64,000 nt of DNA from Isoetes taiwanensis (lineage: Eukaryota > Streptophyta > Lycopodiopsida > Isoetales > Isoetaceae): NCBI GenBank assembly GCA_021234155.1, contig JAJEKV010000034.1:9749614-9813613 (forward strand), in the 5' to 3' direction. Under the pieces are notes generated by a model, which worked only from the letters and a program-made list of their open reading frames with translations, was not told the origin of the DNA and did no database searches. The stretch's first letter is position 1. Each line of letters begins with the position of its first letter. The translations under genes were made by a program, and so were the position numbers. This document shows positions 35,233 through 48,402 of the stretch, piece after piece.

Positions 35233-36122
35233 ATGGAGAACAATAGCCACAAGGCAGAGCTGTATGATTGGGCCCACCAATCGCACCTATTCAAGGTGCT
35301 AGTAGAACCTGTGTCTTTGTATGGGGTCGAGGTCTGGGGCTCGGTAATTTCCCTCGCCACTGACTTGGAGCAGGTGCGGAAAACTTTCTTGGCACGGGCC
35401 CTGGGGGTGAAGTCCACAATCCCATACCAGATACTGTTGCAGGAAACAGGTTACTCGCCTCTTCAAAGACGGGCCCTTGACAGACACATCGTATACTCCC
35501 AGAAGGTGGTCAGCATGGACGATACTCGTCTCCCTAACCTCGCTTACACTGTGGCAATGGGGCCTCAGCCTGCTGGCGGGAAAAGAGAGCTCAGTGGCTG
35601 GCCAGATGGAATGTGTAGGAGCACAGGTGCATCCAAGTGCAAACGGAGACAGATCACCACAGTCTCAGACAGTATCTTGATGCATGCTTCCTCAGTAAGC
35701 TATGGGATGCCAGCACCCTTGAACAGGTCAAGACGGCACACTATCGACACCACATCAATCCCATGTTGGAGTGGGGCCCGTAATGCTACCTACGCACTCA
35801 TCTACCCATGAAAAAGCACAGATCCATCGCCTTTATCCGCACAGGTGCACACCATCTCCAGATTGAGACAAGGAGATGGATTGGGGAGTTGCGTCAGGAG
35901 AGGCTTTGTCAACGCTGTCAGGTTGGAGCCATGGAAGACGAATGCCACACCCTTCAGAGCTGTCTGGCATATGATGACATTCGGATACGTTATGCTGAGC
36001 TTGTCTGTCCTGGTCAGCCCCTGCATGAGATGCTAAGCACGAGCTCGGTACGGAGGTTGGGCTCATACATTCAAGAGGTCATGGATCGCCGAGATCAGCT
36101 CAGCCCTCGTGCACTTACCTGA
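35233..36122 (+). pseudogene. LINE ORF2 C-terminal region with zinc-binding motif
   Basis: An open stretch 35233-35811 (VEPVSLYGVEVWGS, then RRALDRHIVYSQKVV) is followed in another frame by 35808-36122, with CQRCQVGAMEDECHTLQSC. That is the CxxC...H...C motif of this LINE family. The stop at 36122 probably marks the true end of ORF2. Confidence 0.65.
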
Positions 36123-36335
36123 TATATGTACATATTTCTGTCTATATTTGCATTTGTATTTGTACAGTTTGACAGCAAACCTATTCCTATCACGGTTTTT
36201 CCCCCAAACCCCTTTATGGGTAGGGAGGGGTTTTTTTTAACCCGGACAGTAATACGCTTGTTGCGCCTCCTGTTTGGGTCCCATAGGCCATTGGTCTCCG
36301 TGGACGATAAAAATTCTATTCTATTCTTTGATGAC

Positions 36336-36490
36336 GCTAACTCTCTTTTACATTGAAAATATGTTACAAGATTGGGGCTCAATGCCAACAGATGATATGA
36401 TTCAAAAGCAAAAGGCTTTGTCCCGAAAAAAGGTCAGTCATCTTGAGTAAGAATCTATGTTTTAGGAATTGTTGTGCTCCTACATTTGGT
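36336..36490. other. Short spacer between LINE copy 1 and the duplicated block
   Basis: It begins right after the TTCTA tail. Nothing coding is seen. It contains the left context (TGTGCTCCTACATTTGGT) that recurs at about 39141-39158. Confidence 0.3.
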
Positions 36491-38466
36491 ATATTGCTAA
36501 CAATGATTTACAAATTGTTCAAGAAATCTATGTTTTAGAAATTTTTGTGCTATTCTTCGTTGTAAATTATTGCGTTTCATTAGTAATGCTTTCTGATAAT
36601 CTTCAAGGCAAAGTCAAAGAAAAGGAATGAAATTAAGATTGTAAGTGTTTGTTATAAAATTGTCGTCTGCCAAATGAGGGTAGAAAATTGCAAAACACTC
36701 CTAAACAAGCATTTTACCTTGGCAAAGTGCTAGCTTTGAAGGAAAAACTAGGCAAATATGGAAATAGAGCAAAAGTAGTGCAAGGGATGTACTACGTGAA
36801 AGATTACCCATGAAAACATGGGAGAAGAATGATATGGCAACCAGGTTGTCATGAAGAACCCCATAGACGAAAAATACCTATGGAGGTAAGATGGAAGTGA
36901 CGAGGATAAAGGCCTTGGAATAGAGGTCAAGTCACGAGAGAGAAAAGGGAAAAACCCTTGGGAAAAACCATAGAGCCAGGGAGCCTATGAGAGAAGAGAA
37001 GATTGCCGTGGCCAAAACGAGCCAGGCAAGAAGGAAGAAAAAAGAAATACAAAAGAAAGAAATAATGAAGTCGGGAACCATGGGGAATTTGGACCCTGGA
37101 AATATTATTGCCAAGCAAGAACACGGATTATATGGAAAAACCATGCACTATTGACAAAGAGAATTGTGACAAGCGCCAGGAAAGATCAACCATGGGACAA
37201 AAGACAATGGGACATATGGGAAGTATTGCAAGACCATGGAATTACAAGGGTAACCATTGGAAGAAAAAGTTATAAAGGAAAAAACGATTGAGAAGACAAT
37301 AACTAAACAATTGTAACAAAAAGGGAAAAGATGGACGACCAAGAATTTTCTTGGACGAGCCAATCAGGCGGACGCGACCCCGTACAGGCCGATCCGATTT
37401 AGGCAAACCGCCAGATCTGGAGGTTGTTCCGAATTTCTGAAGGCTTGAGTTCCTGATCGATCTACATCTGCAAACTGCTGGCGCCAAAGCCATTCCGAGA
37501 CTCTGAGTTTAAGACCATGTTCCAGCCTTTGTAGCGGTCGGATTTGCCTGTAGATAAGCCAGGAATCCAGATCGGGCCTGCAACAGGCCGAAATTGCTTG
37601 ACAAAGAATTTGAAAGCGTGGAAATGCTTGGATCAACACAAAACGACCCTGAAGCAGGCCGAAATTGGGTCTAAATCCGCCATGGCAATGCAAAAAATTG
37701 GAGCCAGGGCTTTGATTCTGAAGAAAACGGGCTGAAGACTCTGGCATCAGAGAAAACTGAAGAAGAAGTGGCCGGATTTGATTAAATCAATGGAGAAATC
37801 TGTTCCAGAAGGCCGATCTCTGACTGCCGTGAAGAACAGAGAAGGAAAGAGAACAAAATTCAGGAAAAATGAAAGCTCTTAAAGAATAAAGGAATAATTA
37901 CTTCAAAACCTAATGGATGGGTGTCGGGTTCAATTCCATTTGAAGACTTTTTGCCAAAGGATTGAAGGACCATAAAATCGTATATTTTTTGCCTGGTGAC
38001 GTGGCATGACCAGTGGCAAGAATTGATGACGTGGCAGGGTGAATGATGCAGTAGTGATGCAGTAGGCGCCATGTTGGCGATCCGCCTAGGTGGCATACGA
38101 AATTCAAGGGGTGCGATGACATGGCGATGACGTGGCGATGATGTGGCGAAGGGGTAGTTGGGGTATAAATATGTGAACCACGGTTGGGGTTTTAGCAACC
38201 AAAGCAAGTGCAATAAAGTTTGATTTTTCGTTCTAGTTCTCTTGGTGTCTCTTTCACAGCGCTACCATTTCCTCGGGTTGCGAGCGGGGCTCGACAATAT
38301 TGCTAACAATGATTTACAAATTGTTCAAGAAATCTATGTTTTAGAAATTTTTGTGCTATTCTTCGTTGTAAATTATTGCGTTTCATTAGTAATGCTTTCT
38401 GATAATCTTCAAGGCAAAGTCAAAGAAAAGGAATGAAATTAAGATTGTAAGTGTTTGTTATAAAAT
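36491..38466. mobile_element. LTR-like insert flanked by a perfect 170-bp direct repeat
   Basis: The insert 36661-38296 begins TGTCG and ends CGACA, a short terminal inversion as in LTRs. Near its right end are a TATA box (GGTATAAATATG at about 38162), AATAAAG at about 38211 and a pyrimidine-rich leader, the order expected in an LTR. It has no coding capacity. It is flanked by identical 170-nt copies at 36491-36660 and 38297-38466. A third, diverged copy of the flank near 39162 is followed by its own right-hand context. This shows that the 170-nt segment is host DNA duplicated around the insert rather than the element's own terminal repeat. Confidence 0.6.
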
Positions 38467-40315
38467 TGCAACTTAAATATAGTTACTTCAATACAAGAAT
38501 GCAAATAGTTATGTCAGCTAGCTTTACATAGAACTATTTAAATTAATAGCCATTGATATCATATTTGGGAATATTCACAGTGTTATGATATTTTGCAGTG
38601 AAAGGTGTGCTATGTTGATAGTGAATCTGACAAGGAAGGGATAAAATAGCAAGTTTATTCCTGACTAGTCATTTTCTTCTCAAAGAACTTGGATTCCTGA
38701 CTAGTCATTTTTTAATGTGTATTTTAAGGGAGATTGTAGACAGGCCAGACAGCTGTCCAGACATGAGAACAATGGAGAATGCAGCCAAGAGAAGAATGGT
38801 GTTGGTGAAGGCACCTATGGCAGTCCACAATACGAAGAGGACCGTGGAGATGGAGATAATTAAATGCCTTCGTGATAATTTTTAGAACTTATTTCTTTCA
38901 GCATGTCATTTTTGCCATAAGCATTTGTTAAAACTTTATCATTATGAAGTAAATAAAGCACCTTACTTTCTCGCAACTTAAAAAAAGGGGGGAATTTTAT
39001 TCACTATAAATACGTGCAATTTTGAGAGATTATCTTTGTTGTATTTGTAGGTAATTGGCTATATTTTTGTCATAAACTTTGCGCTTTGATACTGACTAGT
39101 CAGTCATCTTGAGTAAGAATCTATGTTTTATGAACTGTTGTGCTCCTACATTTGGTATATTGCTAACAATGTTTTAGAAATTGTTCTAGAAATCTATGTT
39201 TTAGAAATTTTTGTGCTATCCTTCATTGTAAATTATTGTGTTTCATTAGTAATGCTTTCTAGAGCATTAAAGAACATGTTTGCAAGGGCTGTTACAGCAA
39301 TGGGCATGTTACAGTCATCTCAATTATGTTTCAATTGTTTGCTATGATTTTGGTTGAGGATAAAGCAAGAAAAGAGAGTGTTACTTTGCTGAGCAGGTTT
39401 CTGAATTTCTCTATTTCTTTATTTCAATATAAAGCTCTCGATTATATTAAGGGCAAAAGCCCGGGGATAATTTTCAAAGCAAAGTCAAAGTAAGGGACTG
39501 AAATTAAGACCGTAAGTGTTTGTTATAAAATTGCAACTTAAATATAGTTAGTTCAATGCAAGAATGCAAATAGTTATGTCACCTAGCTTTGCATAGGACT
39601 ATTTAAATTAATAGCAATTGGTATCATATTTCAGAATATTCACAGCGTTATGGTATTTTGCAGTCAAAGGTGTGCTATATTGATAGTGAATGTGACAAGG
39701 AAGAGGTAAAACAAGTTCATTCCTGACTAGCCATTTTCTTCTCAAAGAACTTGGTTTTCTTCTATTTGTAATGGAAGTGTAGGGAGATTGTAACAGGCTA
39801 GACATGCAGTACACATATTAATTTCCTTGTCTCTAGATTTGAGAAATCTGATGTTATGTATTTATGAATGTGTATTTTGAGGGAGATTGTAGATAGGCCA
39901 GACATGCATGCAGTACACACATTAATTTCCTTGTCTCTAGATTTGAGAAATTTTGATATTATGTATTTATGAATGTGGCTAAAAGGAGAACAATGGAGAA
40001 TGTAGCCAAGAGAAGAATGACGTTGGTGAAGGCACCTGTGACGGTCCACAACACGAAGAGAACCGTGGAGATGGAGATAATTAAAATATTGCCTACGTGA
40101 TCATTTTTAGAACTTATTTCTTTCAGCATGTCATTTTTGCCATGAGCATTTATTAAAACTTTACCATTATGAAGTAAAATCACCTTACTTTCTTGCAACT
40201 TAAAAAAAAATGAATTTTATTCACTAGATAAATACATGCAATTTTGAGAGATTATTTTTGTTGTATTTGTAGGTAATTGTCTATATTTTTGTCATAAACT
40301 TTGTTGTTTCTTTTG
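38467..40315. repeat. Diverged tandem duplication of about 1 kb
   Basis: The block at about 38430-39075 (with GCAACTTAAATATAGTTA, then ATATTCACAG and GGAGATGGAGATAATTAAA) recurs at about 39505-40305 with roughly one change per ten bases. The second copy carries an extra internal repeat around TGTATTTTGAGGGAGATTGTAGA. Minus-strand ORFs in it are hydrophobic (40198-39959) and plus frames give KRTVEMEII, but no domain is recognised. Confidence 0.5.
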
Positions 40316-40599
40316 ATACTAGATTGATGCTATTTTGACACAACGTTGACTCACTAGTTGATGCAAAGTAGAAAAAATTGAGCCTTAAAATTTCAACTAA
40401 ATATGCCACAATCTTGTCATAATAGTTGATGCTCCGGCAACAAGGTGGCAAATGGGTATGTCCGCATATTGACAAAGATATGACAATATATGGAGTTTAA
40501 AAGATCCCATTTGTGACAACAATTTTGACGTAATACCTGACGATATGAATACCTTTCTCTTGTAGTGATGCTTTTTTTTAGCAAGTGATTCACATGATT

Positions 40600-40930
40600 A
40601 GAGTTAACTGACTAGTTTCAAAATGGGACAATGATGTCAGCCCACTTTGTCCCATGTGTGACGTTGAAGATGAGTCTATATAGCATTGTTTGGTGGAAAA
40701 TGAAGACATGCGTGTAGTATGGGCATGCAGTTTGGGACCAAGGAATTGCTGCTGGGAATTCTCCCATTGGAACCGAGCACCATGAAGAAGGCGTTCATAT
40801 TGCTAGGTCCTAAACAATCTGAACAATGTGGAAAAGGAAGAATACCCTAGTCTTTGACGAGGATCAAGTGGAATATATATCGTCTATTCAGCTTCTCCAT
40901 ATAGTACTTGAAACACTTAAATTTTTTTAT
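40600..40930 (+). mobile_element. L1-type LINE remnant
   Basis: The plus strand reads SPLCPMCDVEDESI, a stop, then HCLVENEDMRVVW (about 40634-40725), the zinc-binding motif of plant L1 ORF2. Further on, WKRKNTLVFDED (about 40829-40865) matches the WxxRN..VF pattern that follows it. In-frame stops show decay. Confidence 0.5.
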
Positions 40931-40939
40931 TAATGTTTG

Positions 40940-43337
<2,398 letters not shown>

Positions 43338-46153
43338 TAAGAATAGAATAGAATAGAATAGATTTTAACGTCCACGGAGACCAATTGGCCTATGGGACCC
43401 AAACAAAAAAAAGAGCAGCAAGCGTATTACTGACAGGATTACCCCCCCCTCTCCCCTCGCCGCCCCGAAGGGTTTTCGAGGGAAAAACCTTAGCAGTAAT
43501 AAGTATGCTGGCACGCTGTACAATTGTATGGGACAGTTCAAAACCGTCCCGTAGGACACAAATGAGTCCGTGCATCCATAACCTCCTGGAGGTATGACCC
43601 CAACAAATCCACTGACGCCGTAGCCAATAACTGATGCAACGGCTGGCCAGGCACTAGTAATCGAACATATCGCTCTCGGATATGGGCAAATGCTGGGCAG
43701 ACCTGGAGGGCATGACATTCATCCTCAATGGCGCCCTAGTGGCAGCACTGGTAAAGCCTTTGCTCTCGTGCTTCCCGAGCCCAACGCCCTGTTTCAATGC
43801 GGAGGCGATGTGCATCTGTGCGAATGGAAGCTATAAGTCTGCGCTTCTTCATGGGCAGCTGGGTGTACAAGTACTGGTGTGGGCCTCTTGTGAGCCTAGG
43901 ATTGACTTGTTGCTGATAGTGTGCCAGCTTAAAGTGCGTCAGAGCATCTGCATCCCAGAGCTTGCGAAGGAAAGTAGCATCTAGGTACAGCTTAAGTGCC
44001 TTGCGATCTTTCTTTGTCCTGACCTGGACGCATCTGTTTGCCTGCACACCCCAGCGTGAGAACCACTGAGCTTGCTTGTCTTTCCAGCAGGATTTCAGGC
44101 GTTGGGGACCCATCACCGTGGCCAAAGCAAGGTGGGGCAAGCGTATATCAGCCATAGCGACCACCTTTTGGAAGTAAACAATATGGCGTTCCAATGCAGC
44201 CCGTTGAAGGGGTAGAAAGCCTAGGAAAAGGCGGTATTATCTGACTGCGTGTAGGCGCAGAGCAGGGTCTGTGATCTGGCAGAGCCAACATTTGTATTCC
44301 TTGCACTCCGTATCAAACCAATGGTTATGAAGGAAGGGGCGGGAAGGTCGTGGCTCTTGTGGTCTGTCAGGGATGGCTTCTCCCGAAGCATCTTGCCATA
44401 GCAGCCCCGAGGAAGTCAATCAGACTGTCTGCTTGTTGGTTTAGTGTAGGGGATCGCAAAATGCCTGCCAAGTCATCTGTTGGCATCTGGGCATAAGTCC
44501 TTACGTGTTCATAGTTCAATCGCCACTGCGGCACGCGAGGGGTTACTACATAGGAGGTTAAGAGAACCTGTCAAGCTAGTTGCAAGTAAAGTGGTAGGTG
44601 GTCCAAGTCCGCCTCCTCATTCCTATTATTTGTTCCCACTCGGAAGTGCTTGATAACATGCATATCCTATTCCACCACCAACACATAATACATCACACTA
44701 GATCCCCCCCCTGGCTCTCCTGCCTGCAAGTGTGCTTTACGAGAGGATGGCCACTGTGCCACTCCATTGTAAATTAAGAGATCAAAGATACTGCACAACA
44801 GCAACAACTGCCTACCATAACGTGTGACCCGATTGTCATCTGATACTCGTGGCCAAGCTCCTTTTGAGGGGCACCGTTGCAACACATCGCCAGGCAAGGG
44901 ATTAAATCTCATGGGTTGTTCCGTGCCAGTGCACACATTGAAGTCTCCAACAAGCATGACTCTACCCAACTGCCTCTGTTGCTGAATATCATCATATAGA
45001 TCGACATAGGGGTCCAACCTATTCACATTCGAGTGGATGTGGCATAAGGTGCTCTCGGCATGTGGCAAGTAGCAGGTTGCCATGAAGAGAGGACTGCCAC
45101 TGCAGTGCTGCACACGCACCCACATGTTTGGTTGTGCTTGTCTGTCTTGCACATGGAGATTGACTGTGCCAAAGCTGTCTGATAGTAGCAGGCGACCCCT
45201 CGTGTCCCCTCTTTCTAGTGCACGCATTGAAGATAGTGTAGCGCTGATATCCTGGCAAGTTGGGTAACCTGTGTCCTGAATGCTCCCACGTTTCCATGAG
45301 GAAGATAAAGTCCATATCGACATTGAGGCCATCTCCCTTCTGCCATATGAAGCCCCGACAATTCTAGGAGAGCATGCAGAGGCACAATCCCTACTTGTTG
45401 TTAGAAGCTGCAGCTGCAAATTAAGTGGAGACTGCACAAGGAGGGTGGTAGAGGTGGAGGCAACATGCGGTGTGCAGACAGCAGCCAGTGCGGGGGCGGT
45501 GGCTGCATGCGGCATACATGTAGTGGCAAGCGAGGCAATGGGGGCAGGGCGTGCGCTTATGGTGGGTGTAACAGTGGCATGGGTTGGGGTTCCAGTATCA
45601 GGGTGCTGAGGGTTTGCACACTCGCAATAGTGTTTGGTGGCCGGAAGATTTGTAGCTTGTCTCGAATTAGTCCTGCAGCTTCTCCCTATCTATGGACATC
45701 CTTGACCTTGTCTAACTCGTGCCTATGGTCTTCTTGTTGTGCAGGAGTCAGGTCTCAATCAATATACAGGGCGATCCCCTGCAGCTGCCTTCCCTAATGC
45801 AGGATGGCTGCTTGCTCTTGTGCATCCCTGACCGTGAATATGGCTATCCGGGGGCGTTCAGGTCCCTGGGATCACATGGCGGCTTACTCTAACAATGTAT
45901 ATGGACGTATGGAATGTCATCCAAGCAAGGATCTGCGTCTGAAGCCAGTGGATGAGGTTCTCTCCTGCTTCCTCTTCTAGGCCGCGCACCATCAGATTGT
46001 GGCTCCTATATCTTCGCTCTTGGACAGGTGGCGTGTGGGACTGCAGTGGCCTGTGCTTTGGCCTCTCCATTCTGGACCGGGGAGCTTAGCCTCTGCTGGG
46101 CTCGCCGTTGTCTTGTCAGTTCATTCATACACTGCTGCAGTTGCTCATGTTTC
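43338..46153 (-). mobile_element. LINE copy 2, 3' portion of a 5'-inverted insertion
   Basis: The minus strand starts in ORF1 at EQLQQCMNELTRQ (about 46150) and passes ORF1 C-terminal sequence (46070-45858; HNLMVRGLEEEAGENL). Next come an endonuclease domain (about 45380-44667, with MLVGDFN), the HNHWFDTECKE segment (near 44320), the C-terminal region (44194-43736), and the 3' UTR with a tail of four AATAG units at 43338. RT is largely missing between 44400 and 44240. It is decayed by stops and frameshifts. Confidence 0.7.
44667..45515 (-). pseudogene. LINE copy 2 endonuclease domain
   Basis: An open stretch of 282 codons contains NMWVRVQHCSGSPLF, PYVDLYDDIQQ and RVMLVGDFNVCTGTEQ (catalytic Asp and Asn), then VMYYVLVVE where copy 1 has VDY. 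The Glu motif (FLMETWEH) is in another frame at about 45310-45285, so the N-terminal third is shifted. It is the same family as 33008-33817. Confidence 0.65.
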
Positions 46154-46600
46154 CCTTCCCTTCTCCCCATCCTTTCCCTTCCCTTTTTCCCTTTCCTTCT
46201 CTCCTATCATCTTCTTTTTTCCCCTTTTCCTTCCCTTTTCACCCTTTCCCTTTTCCCTTCCATTCTCGTCTTTCGTTTCCCTTCCCCTTTCCCTTTTCCT
46301 ATACCTTTTTTCCCTTTCCCTTTTCCCCTTTTTCCCATGCCCTTTTTTGCTTCCTTTTTTTCCATGTTTTTTTCGCTTCCTTTTTCCCATTTCTTCATCC
46401 TTTTCATCTTCCCCTTTTTTCCGTACCTTTTCTCCCTTCCATTTTCCCTTTTCCTCTTTCCCTCTTTCTCGTGCCCTTTTTTCCAGGTTCTCTGTCCCCC
46501 TTTTCCCGTCCCTTTTTCTTTTTGCTTTTTCTTTTCCCATGCCCTTTTTCGCTTCTTTTCTTTCCACCCTTTTCTTGTTCCACTTTGGTACCTGAAATGG
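46154..46600 (+). repeat. Polypyrimidine tract, probable 5' end of the inverted LINE segment
   Basis: About 430 nt consist almost only of C and T on the plus strand, built from units like TTTCCCTTCCC. It starts exactly where LINE copy 2 stops and leads into the 5' UTR repeats of the plus-strand LINE piece. Long ORFs on both strands (Phe/Pro-rich and Lys/Glu-rich) are composition artefacts. Confidence 0.6.
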
Positions 46601-47937
46601 GAGGAGTTTAGAGCAAAGTTCCTTGTTTTAAGGTGAGGCCCCATGGCTCCCACCACCACGAAGAGTCAAAGCAGAGTGCATGCCTTTTTCTCACTAGGGT
46701 TTTGCCTCCTTTCTCTCACTAGCGCCTGCCTTTTTGTCACTAGGGTTTTGTCCCCAGCTCCCAGATTGTCGTGCACATGGGATTTTTGAGTCCCAAATTG
46801 GATTCTGAGCGTTCAAAACCTCCTCAGAGCAATACTTCTATCTTGCCCTTTCTCTCACTAGGGTTTTGCCTCTAGCTTCCAGATTGTTGCGCACACGAGC
46901 TTTTTAAGTCCCCAAATTGAATTCTAAGTGTCCAAAATCTCCTCATAGCAACACTTCTCTCTTGCCCTTTCTCTCACTGGGGTTTTGCCTCCAGCTCCCA
47001 GATTGTTGCGCACATGAGGTTTTTGAGTCCCCAAATTGGATTCTAAGCATTCAAAACCTCCTCAGAGCAACGCCTCTGCTTTGCCCTAATTCTTGCTTGG
47101 ACCTCGTCCCCCGCACCCCAAACAACCATGGCCACTTTTGTAACCCCCCTTGACCCGGCCTCATGCCCAGGAACACCGACAGTCTGATGTCCCCTCGCAT
47201 GACGAGCTCTCCTGGGAGGAGCAAGTGGTTGGGCCACCACGAAAATGACCCAAAGTAGATGGCAAGGACAAGGGACATACCTCTTCCATGCGGAAGAAGG
47301 CACGGGAGAAGGCTCAATCAACAAGATCAACCCGAGAGGGGGCTGATTGCCGCTCAGACCCGACGGCAAACCAGGTGCCGATTGAGGCCTTGAAGCAATT
47401 GGTGGCAGGAATTGAGAATAACAGGACCCGAATTGCATGACAGAAGAGGTGCAGAACTCGGTACCTCGGATGCTCAAAAGACAGTTGGTAGCAAAGAAGC
47501 AGCAGGTTACAGAGTTGGGGAATCACACACAGCAGCCGGAAGGCCTTCGCATAGTGCACTTTGAGAGGCAATAGGAGAAGCAGGGTCCTGCTGATCTGCG
47601 GGCTCGCGTAGACTCCCGCTACACCACCATAGAAGCCATGACACAGGAAAAGTAGCGTGCTGAGCAGGAGACGATGACAACTGTCTCACGCCTTCAATCA
47701 GAAGTTGAGGAGGATGCCACCATGATGCGAGCCATCCAGGCTGCCTTTCAAGAAAGCCAGTCACAGATGAGGGCCCTTCAGAATAGGGTCGAGACAAGGG
47801 AAGTGCCCTCGCCGGAACAGAACATTGTGCCAGACACTCGCTTGCAGAACCTCGAGCAAAACTTCGCTGCTCGAGATTGCGAATTGCAGGAGCTGCGGGC
47901 AGCCATCGTCCAGCAAGGCAAGGGCCTCCACAAGGGA
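46601..47937 (+). mobile_element. LINE copy 3, inverted 5' segment with 5' UTR and ORF1 start
   Basis: After the pyrimidine tract come tandem 5' UTR repeats (46743-47090), then ORF1 from ATG 47129 (MATFVTP), broken by stops. The coiled-coil part follows at 47674 onward (TTVSRLQSEVEED, ELQELRAAIVQQGKGLH). LINE homology ends near 47937. Copy 2 on the other strand begins at almost the next ORF1 position, so copies 2 and 3 are complementary parts of one element. Confidence 0.65.
46743..47090 (+). repeat. Tandem repeats of about 118 bp in the LINE 5' UTR
   Basis: Three units begin at about 46743, 46860 and 46979. Each starts GGGTTTTG and contains CCAGATTGTTGCGCAC, TTTTTGAGTCCCCAAATTG and CAAAACCTCCTCA-type blocks. 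Units differ by several bases. They precede the ORF1 start, as promoter monomers do in some LINEs. Confidence 0.65.
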
Positions 47938-48402
47938 TCGCTGAAAAATGTTCTAGAACATAGGCCACAAGAGTTCAACTAAAATACCAATTGCAGTTTT
48001 TTAATAGTTTCTTCCTGGTGGGCTACAAGGGTTTGTCACCAGTGCTGGGAAATAAATATAAGTTGGATAGGGTAATTAATTGTCAGCAGATCCGGACCAT
48101 CAGTCTTCCAACAGCTGAGATGGCTCCAGCTAGGGTCCGAACAATCTGGTGGCGACTGGAACCGCTCCTTGGATGGACACTGTACTTGTTTCAGTATGTC
48201 GGACAGAGACCCCATGTGCGGTATCGTGAGCCTCCGGCTTTTACCTCTCTTATTTTTTCTGTTTTTTTAGCGTCATGTTTATTCCCTACCACACGCTCAT
48301 TTTATGCACTTCCTGCAGTTTCTATGGTCTGATTTTCCCCTGTGATGTATCTGAGCTTTCTGTTTGAAGAACCCATCAACTTGGTAGTTTGGGCAAGAAC
48401 TC
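47938..48402 (+). promoter_or_regulatory. Upstream region of the GT14 gene
   Basis: These 465 nt between the LINE end and the GT14 start codon must contain the 5' UTR, unless transcription starts inside the LINE. No clear TATA box is found. An ORF at 47991-48332 has no recognised content. An in-frame TAG at 48385 fixes the GT14 start downstream of it. Confidence 0.35.

Larger units (their letters stand above)
31390..36335 (+). mobile_element. Near full-length LINE (copy 1) with ORF1, endonuclease, RT and zinc motif
   Basis: This is the best-preserved member of the family, about 5 kb. In order it has ORF1 (31394-32525, broken), endonuclease (33008-33817), RT (about 34140-35200), connection domain, terminal zinc motif (35808-36122) and a 3' UTR ending GTCTCCGTGGACGATAAAAA followed by TTCTATTCTATTC. 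The tail is a TTCTA pentanucleotide repeat, not poly-A. The left border is uncertain, because the 5' UTR is probably the pyrimidine-rich DNA before 31390. The clade is not resolved from sequence alone. Confidence 0.8.

Noticed and set aside
46145-46659. ORFs of 140-202 codons on both strands (Phe/Pro/Ser-rich and Lys/Glu/Arg-rich)
   Set aside because: They are translations of a polypyrimidine/polypurine tract.
43338-47937. Reading of the twin-primed LINE as an insertion into LINE copy 4
   Set aside because: Copy 4 does not resume to the right of 47937, so insertion of copy 4 into the tail of copy 2 explains the joint better.
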